From: Camillea tinctor
Lineage: Eukaryota > Ascomycota > Sordariomycetes > Xylariales > Xylariaceae
Direction: 5' to 3'
Assembly: GCA_022578605.1 (NCBI GenBank)
Contig: MU394078.1
Span: 395,358-459,357, forward strand
DNA length: 64,000 nt
Shown: piece by piece, positions 36,636 to 47,720 of the stretch
Layout of the letters: each line of letters opens with the position of its first letter
Position numbering within the stretch: position 1 is the stretch's first letter
Program-made: the position numbers and the translations under genes
The notes under the pieces: model-generated
What the model was told of the DNA's origin: nothing
The model's input: only the letters and a program-made list of their open reading frames with translations
Database searches by the model: none

Positions 36636-37929
36636 TCACTCGCCCGGCTCATCCCCAATCTTCTCTAGTTTCCCCATCTCCCGCTTCTCTCCCGATTCGC
36701 CAATGAGCCGTACGCGGTCAAGTCTCACCTTCTCGCTATCGCCGTCACCATCTACAACAAAAATGACGAGGCTGGTGATGTTTTGGAAGCGGACGAAGCG
36801 CAGGCTGATGTTAGCAGTACCGTTGGCGTTCCAATCATCCTCACCGATCTCGATGGTCTGCGTTGGGTCGATGTCGTCGGCTTCATCAAAGCCTAAGTTA
36901 TGGGGTCTGTTGGTAAAAAGCTTGATCGTCTTGGGTCTCATCGGGACATCATCGTCCTCGGTATCTGTGGGGGGTAGGGAGGTGATCTAGGAGGTATCAT
37001 CAGCTCGCTTGCCACGTAACACCTAAGGCAGCATAATTGCCTATTAATATGATAAATTACCTGTAGTGTATGCAACTTTACAGCCGAGTTGAATGGCGTG
37101 AATAACAGCAGCTGCTCGTCTATATCACTCTCCACCCAGTCCTTCTCCTCGCCTGTGCTCTTGCCCTTGTCCAGGGCAGCTGGCTTGTTCTTACTAAAGA
37201 GGGTTCGAACCGAGAAATCCGTGTCGGCATTTAGTAGCTCGAGGCCGCGTATGTCGATGTTGTCCGAGATATCAGTATAGCCTCGTGGCAAGTCGGCTCC
37301 ACGCCATGCGATGCCCCCGGAACCCCCGCTACTACTGCTGCCGCCTCCGCCACCGCTTCTACCTTCGCCAGCGCTTTCGATGTCGCTGCTTAGCTTTCCG
37401 ATAACCGCCTGAAGCGTTTGGGGGTCGGCACCCTTGATCTTCTCGGCGACAGAGCCATCGCGGAAAATTATAAAGGTAGGCAGATGTGTGACGGCGTATT
37501 CGGAGGCGATGGACTTGACCCCCTCGGCTTCGACGTTGACCTTGACGAAGGTCGCAACATTGGGTTTCCCCAGCGACAATGCAAGTTGTGCAAAGAAGGG
37601 GGCGATTTGATGACAGGGACCACACCAGTTTGCGTAGACTGAATGAATCACAAGCTGGTTAGCCAGTTCGAGAAAACGTCCTTCCCTCCAAGGCCTAGGA
37701 CACATGTGGGTGATCTAATAATAAGAACAGGATTGGGCATATGGCGCTGGTCTGCCGATGAGGGTATGGATAGACTGTAGAGCAAACGCGTCGTGCGTCG
37801 GAGGTATTCTCTCCTACCAATGACGGTAGCGGGGTAAAGTTCACACTTACAGTCGGCCACGACGATGCGCGAGCTTTTTAACAGGCCGCTGAACTGCTCA
37901 GCTGACTGTATTTCTATTGTCCGAGACAT
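36636..37929 (-). CDS. Thioredoxin-PITH domain protein (TXNL1-like)
   Basis: Exons are 37929-37851, 37638-37061 and 36986-36636 (335 aa). Introns of 212 nt (phase 1, GTAAGT...TTCAG) and 74 nt (phase 0, GTAATT...CCTAG) keep frame. Residues 1-107 form a thioredoxin fold with active site WCGPC (31-35) and the cis-Pro loop THLPTFIIF. A Gly/Ser linker (GGGGGSSSSGGSGG) leads to a PITH domain (about 150-330). PITH markers include ESDIDEQLLLFTPFNSAVKLH, PKTIKLFTNRPHNLGFDEA and LRFVRFQNITSLVIFV. In animals and yeasts TXNL1/Txl1 binds the proteasome 19S lid and acts as a redox-active cofactor, so a proteasome link is likely here. Confidence 0.95.
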
Positions 37930-38887
37930 TTCGATGTTCCGTAAATATACTATAAGAGACGGAATGGGTAAGAATGAGAAAAAAATGCACGATGGTAAGG
38001 AGCGGCGATGTAAGAGAATGAGCGGTTGATCAAGTCCTCAGTGGCAGGATGTTCAGGAAAAGATGAAGCCTCAAATGGGATTGGCGATGGAGAGCTGAGA
38101 AGTGGCCCCGCCTTGGCGATCCCTGGTGAAGAAGCTACCTGTTTTAAACCACGCCTAGCCTAAAGAGGACTAGGTTTCCGATTAGGCTTCAAGGTCTCCG
38201 CGTGTAACTCGATAACGCAATACCACCGTATCAACCCAACTTGCCAACTGCCAACCTAGTGTACTTAGGTACTATGTACATAGTAGGTAGCTACGTTCCA
38301 ATCTACCACTAATGCTTTCTCTAATGTATATCACAAGTAGAACGTAGCCTATTTTGAACCAAAATATAGCAGTATTGGCTTTAGGTACTAGTAGGTACTT
38401 TGGTGCCGTGAAACTCACTTTACGTATTGTGCACCTCGACAATATCTTAGCTGTGTACTAACAGGAATACCTAATCTTCGGCAGTGTCAATGAATAAACT
38501 TTGGGCTGACATAATTCAATAGAGCTTATGTTGCTTATAGGCATCTTGACCTAAATAGGGGAAGCTAAGGAAATATATGGGGAAAAAATCGTATCATTCG
38601 CGTTCTTCGTTATCTATCTAGACCACCAAAGCATATATATGTTCCCTACCAAACCCTAATCAAACCCAAAGCGCCGTTCGTGTCTCGTTAATTGCCTGAG
38701 AGGTCTAAGCATGTCTGTGAATATAAAGCTTCACCTGCCAATCTTTATAGGATCCCTAATTCCCAGTACAACCTTACCAAGGTAGATAGGAGGCAGGTAG
38801 TAATAATAGTAGTAGGGAGGAAAGGAAAGAAGAGATAACCCAAAATCATCCAGAGGAAGGTCTTGTTTGCTCTTAACCATCTGCCAT
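37930..38887. other. Intergenic region
   Basis: 5' flank of the thioredoxin-PITH gene and 3' flank of the J-protein gene. Short TAGGTA-type motifs cluster at 38255-38405. No coding frame. Confidence 0.5.
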
Positions 38888-39864
38888 TTAGATACCAACA
38901 GCGTGGCTGAACACCCTCGTAGCTAACTGCGCTAGCAGCCTCGCCCGGTCATCCTGGGGCAGCTCCTGGAACACAGCATAGACACTCTTCCCCTTGGCGT
39001 CACGTATAGCCCCAAACCGGTTCCCGGCTACCATGCCAGCTACCGCACCGGGCACATTCGCCGCGATGAAGCCGAGCACGCCACCGGCAGCCCCACCAGC
39101 GAGGGACCAGAAGTTAGTCTTGCTGGGCTGGTCCTGACCGCCGTCCATGCCCTCCTCTCGCAGCATCTCCTCGAACACGTCGCCAAACTGCCGGTTCTCG
39201 TTCTCCTGGCGCGCCCGCTGCTGCTGCTCCGCGTTGTTGTTGTTGTTGTTGTTGCCGCCGCCGCCATTATTGTTGCCGCTGCCCATGAAGTAGTTCCAGG
39301 CCCAGCTGTAGAAGCCCGACTGCGCCCCGCCGGCGCCGGGCGGCGTGGCCTCCTCCGCCTCGTCGAACGGGTCCGCGTACGTCGACTGCGGCCGCCGGCG
39401 GCTGGACCCCTGGCCGTAGAGCTTCCGCTGGGCGTCGTACTCGCGCCGCCGCGAGGGGTCCGACAGCGTGTAGTAGGCGTCGTTTACGAGCTGGAATCGG
39501 CGCGTGCGGGCGGCCCGGTCCGGGGAGTTGGCGGCAACCCTATCGGGATGCGTCTTGAGGGCCGCTCTATACGGGGCACGGGGAAAGAAAGAGTCAGCAT
39601 CATTCCAGAAGAATTATGATCGTCGGTTCGAAAGGGGGTGGTGGCGGGATGGAAATAATTATGGGATTATGAAAGGAGAAAGAAAGGAAGAAAGAAAAAA
39701 CGTACCGTTTGTAAGCATCACGAATCTGTTGTGTCGAAGCGGTCTCCGAGACCTCGAGAATTGCATCTACACATCATCACATGGCTGTTAGTGGGGAATC
39801 CCTCGGTGGGAGGCGGGCTTGTTGGCGACTTACAATAATTAGGGGGCGCTCCGGTGGTACTCAT
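38888..39864 (-). CDS. J-domain (DnaJ/Hsp40) protein with glycine-zipper-like C-terminus
   Basis: Exons are 39864-39834, 39766-39706 and 39566-38888 (256 aa). Introns GTAAGT...TGTAG and GTACGT...TATAG are phases 1 and 2. The J domain covers residues 9-77 and includes NYYAILEVSETAS, the catalytic HPD at 37-39 and FQLVNDAYYTLSDPSRRREYD. It would stimulate an Hsp70 ATPase. After a Pro/Gly linker and FYSWAWNYFMG comes an Asn/Gly-rich tract with seven Asn in a row, then a Gln/Arg-rich helix. A Gly/Ala-rich hydrophobic segment (LAGGAAGGVLGFIAANVPGA and on) could be membrane-inserted or a glycine zipper. No Cys-rich zinc region is present, so it is a class C J-protein. The client is unknown. Confidence 0.93.
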
Positions 39865-41206
39865 CTTGAAAGAAACGTAATAAATTATGCTGCAATGATT
39901 GGAGGGACAGGAGAAGACAACACGTAAGGAGGGTATATCTTTGAAAAAAAGTTGTTTAATTTAGGTGAGGGTCATAATCAATGCCTAAAAGTAAAAAGCC
40001 TAGATGACTTTCGTTGTTTGGATACCAATGGCGGCATGTTTCGACCAATCCGCGGACGTCATCGGTGTGGCTCAAACCAAGTTGGGTAAAACCTTCAATA
40101 AATGGGTGGACTTCCGACTGGCGGGGAGGGTCGCTGGTGGAGGAGGTACTCAACATCACCGGACCCTAGTGTTGTAATTCCTTGGCAAAAAAAATACTAG
40201 CCACGGTGGCTTGTTATCTGTCCTTTGTTTTAAGACCCAGGTCTGATTCTGATCTTCATCAGTTGTCTGATCTGGCCCCTTGCAGTTTCGGGACAAAGCT
40301 CAGGGACCACGCTAACACCACATTTGGATAGCTGCATGATTTCGAGACCAGCTAATGGACGAATGGCCTTGTAGCTACTGCAGCAGCAACAGCTGGAGCT
40401 TCTAAAAGAAGTAAAAGGCAAGGTAACAGCCCCCAACCTTTAGGTAGTAGCAGGAACAAGAGGACAAGAAAAAAAAAAGATTTACCAGCCACTCGAATTG
40501 TCGGTGAAGAGAATAGAGACTTACTCTACTATACCTAAACCTAGGAGAAACAAAGCACCACAGGTGAAATGCAAGACCGTTGTTGACCAATCCTCTCCCT
40601 CTGTTCAACACGTCCCTTGTGTGAGATTCGCACACTATTTTTATTTTATTATTATTATCGTTATCGTTATTATTATTGGGTTTGCTTTATTCCCTTTCCC
40701 CCTCTTCCTCTCGCAGCAAAGCGCATTTCGGCAAAGCACTTAGACCCAGTTTATACATAGAGGGTCAGGTCAAGACGAGCAAGTCCAAGTGAGAGCAAGA
40801 GAAGGGAAAGAGGGTCAAAACGGGGTCGACGAGTCCTATTCCCTGAATCCTCTTCAACTTGGCTTATCCTCTCTTTTCCACCTGTTCCCTCTTTCTCCCC
40901 TGGTTCGAGAGCTAAGGAGTCGATCTCTTTCTCTCTCTCTTTCCCCCCGCCATCCGACTTCCTAGTTCAGTTCTCTCCGTCCACTCGGTTGAGTGCTGTT
41001 CAAGACCCGTCTCCATTCCTACATAGCTTTTGATTACCGTTGGGCGTGTAAGGCTGAGTCCATACATATATATATATACATATTATATAAACTATATATA
41101 ATAAACCGGGCAAAAGAAAAGAAGAAAAGAAGCCAAAAAAGAAAGGCATTTTTCACATATCCTACTATCCTCAGCTCTGTCTTACACCAACAAAGCTGCC
41201 GTAACC
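39865..41206. other. Divergent intergenic region with long pyrimidine tracts
   Basis: Lies between the J-protein gene (minus) and the single-TM protein gene (plus). CT-rich tracts at 40850-40985 and alternating TA at 41063-41100 precede the plus-strand start. Frames at 39956-40159 and 40230-40635 (minus) are not supported. Confidence 0.5.
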
Positions 41207-42137
41207 ATGGGTTTCTGGGATGGCCTGGATAGCGCCTCGGTGATCTCGCGGAAATCGTCACGCAGCCACCGGTCTTCGCACAAGAGCAAGAAGTCGCGTT
41301 CGCGTTCCCCAACCCGTCACCACTCCAAGCATCACCACCGGACCTCCAGCGGTCTCGATTCTATATGGGAGGCCGAGAGCAGGGCTAGCAGTCCCCGTGA
41401 ATCTGTTGCCGGTTCTTTCTTCAACCTTGGCAATGGCAGCAGCCGGAGTTTCTTCAGCACAGGTAAGCTCATATTTCACTTCCTCCCCTCCTACGCGACG
41501 ACGATCACCGAAGCAAACGCGCGAGAGCGTGACACGCACGCACACACACACACATATATATATATATATCAATCACATCCGTCCTACTTCAAAATCCCTC
41601 ATCCATTTATACCTACTATACCTACAACAAGTACTCCCCGACCCTTAACTAACCCCTCTTCCCCCCCCCCCCCCCCTTCATCCAGGCCGATCCAACTCGT
41701 CCTTCTACCGCCGGTCCCCGCGCTCCAGCTTCCTGCAGCGCACCTACAAGAAGCTCAAGCGCCTGCTGCGCGACCTCATCTACTACGCCAAGCGCCACCC
41801 GCTCAAGGTCTTCATGCTCGTCGTCATGCCCCTCATCACCGGGGGCGCCCTGACCGCCCTCCTCGCCCGCTTCGGCCTCCGCCTGCCCCCCGGCGTCGAG
41901 CGCATGCTCGGCATCGCCGCCCGCACCGCCTCGGGCGACAGCATCGGCCTCGTCGGCGAGGCCATGCGCCTGGTTGGCGGCAGCGGGTCGGGAGGTATCC
42001 GCGTCGAGAGGGGTCAGAACGATGGGTATCAGTGGGAGCGCAGGACCGAGTATAGGGATGGTGGCGAAGGTTGGGGTAGTGGTAGTGGTAGTGGTGGTGG
42101 TGGGTTCTGGGAAGAGTTGAACAAGTTTTTCTCTTGA
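41207..42137 (+). CDS. Small single-TM protein with Arg/Ser/His-rich N-terminus
   Basis: Exons are 41207-41462 and 41686-42137 (235 aa) with a phase-1 intron (GTAAGC ... C16 tract ... ATCCAG). Residues 1-60 are rich in Arg, Ser, Lys and His (SRSHRSSHKSKKSRSRSPTR), resembling an RS or phospho-regulated region. A basic helix (about 100-124) precedes one hydrophobic segment (KVFMLVVMPLITGGALTALLA, about 126-148). The C-terminus ends in a Gly/Ser run and WEELNKFF. The intron contains an (AC)n(TA)n microsatellite at about 41540-41568. No family was recognised. Topology suggests a membrane-anchored protein with a positively charged cytosolic N-terminus. Confidence 0.8.
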
Positions 42138-42621
42138 ATTGGTTTTTGCCGTGGTTGTGTTGGTCGGTTTTTTTGTTTGTTTTTTTTTTGCTAGTGGGCA
42201 TAATACCCCCCCGTGTTCAAGACGTTGCTACGTTTATATAATGATGGCGTTAAGAGGGCACGGGCTTGCATTTCAATTGATTTCACTCTTTGCTTTTTTT
42301 TCTCTCTTTTCTTTTTTATTCTTTCTCTATCTCTTCCCTATAAGATCGAAGCTTTCCCACCCTTTTGGTACAGTCGGATAACGATTGATGACCAGGGGGC
42401 TATAAGTCTCAGAGTCGTTTGGATACCCCTCAGGTTCGATCAGCAGCAACTTAATTTTGACGCGCAATATATGATTAGATATATATTTGAGTAATGGCAA
42501 TGGTTCAATTCAAAAAATATAAATGTGCATTATCAAAAACAAAGTCTATGGGATCCCTTCATCATAATATGATATAGCTATAGTATCTCGTACCCGATAA
42601 CTCGGTTCAGGTGAGTCGAGT
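42138..42621. other. Convergent intergenic region
   Basis: 3' flanks of two convergent genes. T-rich tracts at 42168-42190 and 42290-42330 are the only notable features. Confidence 0.5.
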
Positions 42622-43740
42622 TTATTTTCCTTTACGTTTCCTGGCCGCCGCAGCGGTACCACTACCACCACCGCTCGCCGGTCGCCGCTTCGCAGATGTC
42701 GTACTAGTGCTCGAAGGTTTCTTCCCTCTAGATACTGGGGGTTCAGGCGAAGATGAACCTTCTATTACTACAACCTCCTCGTGGCCCTTCGTCCTAGTCA
42801 CCTGGACACTGCTTCTCCGCCGACCATCACTCGAATCATCATCGTCTAGACGACCTATGTCTGCACCAGTCAGCCCCGAATTAGTCCTAGTTGTTGTCCG
42901 AGATAGGCTACCGTACGTCATATCCGAAGATCCGGAAGCATTGCGTCGGGGTCCAGACCCACGTGGGCCGGCTGTCTGATACCGGAAGGGATCCCTACCA
43001 GATGATGCCGATTGGCTTTGGGTATCACCGTTTGTTAGTGACCGACGAGACGACGATTTTGAAGTGGTATCCGAGACATGACGTTGTGTTGGGGGTGCAG
43101 TCGAAACGTGTTGGTAATCGAAAGGCGAGGGACCATTATGATCGGAATGAGATCTTTGGGACGAAGACGAAGAGCGGGGACGAGAGCGAGGGGCGCTGGG
43201 GGGAGCGAAAAGCCCCTTCGGGGGACCCGGTCGATCTTGGCTTTCAGCGAGCGTCGACGGCGATGTATGCTGTGGTAGGGCGTCGTCCGATGCCGATGGA
43301 CCGGATGAAGCATCTAACTGTGATAGTGGGACAGCATATCGCTGCTCTTTTTCTTTGCGTCCTTTACCTCCTTTTTTCTTAGCAGCCTCCGCCTCGGCGG
43401 CGAGCCGCTTGCGTCTCCGGTCAAGAGCGGCAAGCTCTTCTTTATTCAGTCTCACGTCTTGTTTCCCCTTGGCCTTTGCTCTTCGTATTCTAGCAAGGGC
43501 CGATTGCACCAAAGCTTCTTCCATAGCAGCTTGGGCCTCATCCTCCGTATCTTCTTCTGATGACCCCTGGGACGCCGATTCGCCCTCTGTAGAATCATCA
43601 TCCTCCGAGTGTTGATATGCATAACCATTGCGTGACCTACCGCGGCCACCCGTATCCTTACCATTGAACCGTCCAGGGTCACTAATAATCCGTCTATTAC
43701 CAGAAGCAACCATTGCCAATTCAGCGCCGTGTGTATCCAT
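42622..43740 (-). CDS. Low-complexity acidic/basic protein of unknown function
   Basis: From the first in-frame ATG (43740) the protein is 372 aa. An acidic Ser/Glu/Asp stretch (SEDDDSTEGESASQGSSEED) is followed by a highly charged helical block (about residues 72-135) with NLS-like clusters (DRRRKRLAAEAEAAKKKGGK). A long Ser/Arg/Pro-rich disordered region and a basic end (ARKRKGK) complete it. The open frame continues about 28 codons upstream to a GTG at 43824 and further still. It has coding-like, Gly/Arg-rich sequence (GGLGGRPRAPKGVPQWGRPS) reaching into the last codons of the PRA1 gene, so the true start may lie in an unidentified upstream exon. No known family; probably nuclear by composition. 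Confidence 0.7.
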   Translation of the reverse strand: MDTHGAELAMVASGNRRIISDPGRFNGKDTGGRGRSRNGYAYQHSEDDDSTEGESASQGSSEEDTEDEAQAAMEEALVQSALARIRRAKAKGKQDVRLNKEELAALDRRRKRLAAEAEAAKKKGGKGRKEKEQRYAVPLSQLDASSGPSASDDALPQHTSPSTLAESQDRPGPPKGLFAPPSAPRSRPRSSSSSQRSHSDHNGPSPFDYQHVSTAPPTQRHVSDTTSKSSSRRSLTNGDTQSQSASSGRDPFRYQTAGPRGSGPRRNASGSSDMTYGSLSRTTTRTNSGLTGADIGRLDDDDSSDGRRRSSVQVTRTKGHEEVVVIEGSSSPEPPVSRGKKPSSTSTTSAKRRPASGGGSGTAAAARKRKGK

Positions 43741-43850
43741 CCCATCACTGTCCAACTCCTCCACCCTCTCCTGAGACGCAGCCCATCCCCTTCCACGTCT
43801 CGATGGTCTTCCCCATTGGGGCACACCTTTGGGAGCTCGCGGCCGACCAC

Positions 43851-44381
43851 CTAGACCGCCTCCCCGGAAAAAGCCTCATCGATAGGCTTGTCCATAAAAG
43901 AGGCGTGGCCAAAGATGACCACGCCACTTGCACCAATCAGCCAAAGGACAGTGCTGAATGGCGATGCAATCAAAAAGAGAAAACCGCAGGTGCAGAGCAG
44001 ACCAGTATACAGCTGGGACGAGGTGGCATGGAAGGTACCGACAGTCAGGTCCTGTCCATTGAGGCGGCCAAGAAGCCACATGCCACCAACCAAGAGTATA
44101 ATGTCGAAGAGCAATAGAGGATTGGTGATTAGTGCGTACACACTAAGCAGCACGAAGACCAGGGCATAATTGCTCGAGAAAGTGCCCAGGTTGTAGTTAA
44201 CACGCGACTGGACCTCACCAAAGTTGGCAGGCTTGGAGAAACGCTTGAAGTCGAGAAATTCGCCTACGGGGCGCATGTTGGCAAAACGGGTAGACAGCGA
44301 CGTGTTGCGGAAGCCGGCGAAGCGATCCTGAATATTCAGGCGCGACGTCAGAACGTCGAGGGGGATCTGGATGCGAGCCAT
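43851..44381 (-). CDS. PRA1-family prenylated Rab acceptor protein
   Basis: Intronless, 176 aa. PRA1/Yip3 family members bind prenylated Rab GTPases at Golgi and ER membranes and aid membrane delivery. Evidence is the N-terminal RPVGEFLDFKRFSKP followed by the V(N/R)YNLG-type motif (SRVNYNLGTFSSNYALVF). Two broad hydrophobic hairpins follow, at about 71-104 and 123-160, the second ending IGASGVVIFGHASFM. Length fits the family. The stop codon lies only 110 nt upstream of the first ATG of the next gene on the same strand, unusually close for a fungus. Confidence 0.93.
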   Translation of the reverse strand: MARIQIPLDVLTSRLNIQDRFAGFRNTSLSTRFANMRPVGEFLDFKRFSKPANFGEVQSRVNYNLGTFSSNYALVFVLLSVYALITNPLLLFDIILLVGGMWLLGRLNGQDLTVGTFHATSSQLYTGLLCTCGFLFLIASPFSTVLWLIGASGVVIFGHASFMDKPIDEAFSGEAV

Positions 44382-46799
44382 GGTGTCTCCGTATCGTCCG
44401 GTAGATGCCGTGTCAAGAACTCAATTATACGTGTAGGCGAATAGAAATGAGGGTGAGCGAAAGGATCGCGTCGACGCAAGAGAATGCGTAAGTCGTAAGG
44501 TGATGTTGGTAGGGGAAAAAGGATGATATGGTGGATGAATGAAACCTGTCCAGAAGCAAAAAAGGTGTAAGTAAAAAAAAAATACGAACCAAACAAAAAC
44601 CAGGCTTACTAGTATTACTCTAAACCAACCTAGTGCCAAACTAAAAGGGGGTAAAAGTTAAAAAAAAAATGAGAAAGCTTACGTATTGGTCAATTCCCGA
44701 TCCACTAAAATTTCAGTTCAAAGTTAAAAAGTCAACCATAAAAACAGTTGCCTGATTTTTAGTGTTATTGATGGTTTGATGTTGACGCGGGTGAACAGTG
44801 ATAAGGAATTTATCCAGATCACTAGTTTCCTTTTCTCTTTCTTTCCTTTTTTTTTATCTTCTTTTTCTTTTCCTAGAAGGGAAGAAAAAAAAAAGTCGCT
44901 TCGTAGGTCTCTCCCCGCGAGAACCCCCTAGAAATGGAGTAAGGAGGGAGAGAGGGGCCCCCGGGGGTTCGAGAGAGAGGAGGGGCTTTAACCAAGCCAA
45001 CGAGATCTGGGCTAAGCAGCCCCAAATCCGATGTTGGGGACACCCCTAATGTTCTGTTTTTGGTATCACACCCCACACGCTCGCAGTGTATGGAGGTGTT
45101 GTTGACGAACCCCTTCCAGCAAATGGAGGAAGATTCGAAAAAAAACGTAAAGAAGAGAAAAGGAAGAAGAAGAGTAAGTTCTCAGGAGGGCGGATGACGG
45201 GAAGCAAGGCCTTTTCTACTTTCCCAATTACGTTGCCTTAGGATTATGACCTACTACCTACCCAGTGCCAGATAAATCCGTTCCAAGGTCGGAACAAACC
45301 AAGCCATGCAGCTGCGGTGTGAACTGGCGGTCGAGTGGTGTGTGCGGTAATCCGTACCAGTCCTGCCAGTGTGCAGCGTTTTTGTCTCTTTGTCATACGC
45401 ATTTCCATGAGATTAGTCCAAGTATGCCGGTAAACCGACAGGGCTTTACGGATCTGTACAGGGAGCAACCTGTTAGATGGCTAGCAGCTAGCCAGCCCAG
45501 CCAGTCCAGTCCGTCCAGCACAAATCCTTAAGGCGCGCTCGGGCCACCCCGCATTCCATTCCTGCCCAATTCCTACCTACTTGTACACTACCTGCACTAC
45601 ATTTACACAACTAACTACACTGTACACTACTTTTCTTAATCCGCGCCTACCTCCGATAAAGGACGGTACGCCACATGGAACTAGCTACTAGGCACCTCAC
45701 TATAGGTTAACCTAAGTTAAATAGCTAGTTAGAGGTAAGTACCTTGTTAGGTAGATATTACCTATCTTGAAGTCTTCAATAACTATTCGACTCCCCTACA
45801 TACTTCACAAAACTAGATATATTTAGCATCCATTACCGACACGATATAGAAATGGGTCGTGTAGTAAAGCCATGGGTTAAAAGAAAGGTTATGCCATATG
45901 AATAGTCAGGTAAATATCATACGAGAAGAAACAATGTGTGGGTGTTGTTGCATTTCATGTCAGTCATATATGTGAACACTTTCCCCCCTCTCCTCCCCTC
46001 CCCCCTTTCTTCCCCTTCCCATCCTCCCTCGTCCAATCCTTTGGGTTTCTGTATTCGTTGTCGTAACGTATTTTCTTTCATGCAGGATATGACAAACATC
46101 TCATACCCAATTATCAAGAGAAATGCCTCGATAGTGCGGTGGACACTCCCAGTTTTACTAAACTAAGGTTGAGGGGCTATAGGACAACACGATGAGGAAA
46201 CCCTCCAGCACAGTCAGATCATTGGTTCGCGCATTGTGATCCAATATTTAGGCATCATATGAACACCTTGTGGATCACGCAGAGTTTTCCCGGTCTTGTC
46301 GATTTCATGATCCTGTGCTGTCCATACGAACAAACAAAGAAGGTAAAGAAAAGGGAAAAGAAACCTACACTTCATGACTTGTCATTAGATAAATTTCAGT
46401 TTAAAAACATAATACCGAAGATATCCATAGATGGATCTAACCTAGGTAAGTAGCCAGGCTTTTCAACACGGTCGAATAGAAGCACTGAAGTAGATCAAGG
46501 CATGTGACATAACCACGCTGCGTAAATATAAGTTATCAAAGCCGCGAGCGGAGAGGGCGGGGAGAGAAGCAATGGAGATCTCAAGAGGGTCCATATCTTC
46601 TCTTACGCCTCGGATGACATCGGCACGGAGACATTCTCGCGTATGCACTTCAGGAGGTCTTATCCCACTAAAACTAAAACTACAAAAGGCGGTCCACCAT
46701 GTTGGATTTCATGCTATTACTAGGTATGGTGTTGGGATATCCTTCATCTCCACCAACTTGGAACCAAATCAGCTGTTGAGATGAATGCACTGAATTCAA
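44382..46799. other. Intergenic region, start of AT-rich accessory zone
   Basis: 2.4 kb with no supported gene. An A/T-rich PRA1 upstream region (44.4-44.9 kb), a CT-rich tract (45980-46025) and an ACCTAGGT palindrome (46440-46447) are present. The plus-strand frame at 45265-45531 and the minus-strand frame at 46463-46648 were considered. The latter (segment LEISIASLPALSARGFDNLY) looks somewhat protein-like but opens with GTG and may be an outlying piece of the decayed ankyrin gene. Confidence 0.4.
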
Positions 46800-47720
46800 C
46801 CTTTGCTCAAATCATCGAGAAAAAAAAATTCAGCATAACGCTGACACAGACCTTGAACTGCATGTTCAACAATACCGAGTCCACATACATCATAGAATGA
46901 GTTGCTTCTACAGCAGTACTAGCTAAGCACCAAGCATGCGAGCAGCCTCCACATAGCCCGTCACATATTGACTTTGAGCCACCAACAGTGTGTCTTGACT
47001 TATTTGGTCCGAGCAACATAGTTCTAGATTTCAGGAGAAAGTCAAATTAGTCAAAGAGGTAATGAGGGTTGTTCTAGGATAGCATTTTAAAACTTTCAAA
47101 TATAACGCTGATCATGAATCTAAGCAATAGTCTGAAGAGTATAATAACTACCTAGACACCTTAAACTGAATGCTAAGTTAAAGTAGTATGTTAGCAAGTG
47201 CTCAGAATATTGTCCTATAGCGCACAGGCTTAATATCAATATTGTAATCGAGGCTTGAGCGAGTGTACGAACCCGCCGTATATCATGCTGCTGATATAAC
47301 ACCATCCATAATTTTCATACTAGATCACCTTGGTGTTGCTCTCACTCTTCAGCCCTGTCGTCATAGGGCAGAGCACCGCAGGGGGCGCCCAACGTAGATA
47401 GGTTGATACTATCCTTCATTTCCTAGTTTTGCTAGAGTATCCATCGTTGGCAGACACCGGATGCTTCCCTACATACATCGACATGTATGCTGGAATAAAA
47501 CTGAAATGCTGCCTTGTCATTTTTGGGCTTCCATTCTGGAGCAATATAGGATGAATTTGGGATTTCCTTCACCTGAAGCATAGTGCAACGTATTGTGGCC
47601 TTCATTGTCGGACTTATTGGTGTCCACCCCAATAGCCGGTATAGATTAGTTCTCGATATTGAACAACCAGTCAGAACCAGCTGCAATGTGCAAGGATACT
47701 TATCTATGTATAGCATCTAG
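46800..47720 (-). pseudogene. Decayed ankyrin-repeat gene
   Basis: Ankyrin-like fragments occur in different minus-strand frames, in order. One is DNEGHNTLHYASGEGN at about 47555-47605. Another reads NLSTLGAPCGALPYD at about 47360-47410, comparable to the (A)xxGGPYGxALQAA unit of fungal ankyrin arrays. A third is YNIDIKPVRYRTIF near 47210-47260 and a fourth GYVEAARMLGA near 46920-46960. Stops and frame changes separate them, and no intact frame links them. The pattern fits a pseudogene of an ankyrin-rich protein. C-to-T decay (RIP-like) is possible but not demonstrated. It lies 1.6 kb from, and divergent to, the intact ankyrin-HET gene. Confidence 0.5.

Noticed and set aside
46463..46648. Minus-strand 61-codon frame with protein-like composition
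   Set aside because: No ATG and no recognisable motif; possibly part of the ankyrin relic but not provable.
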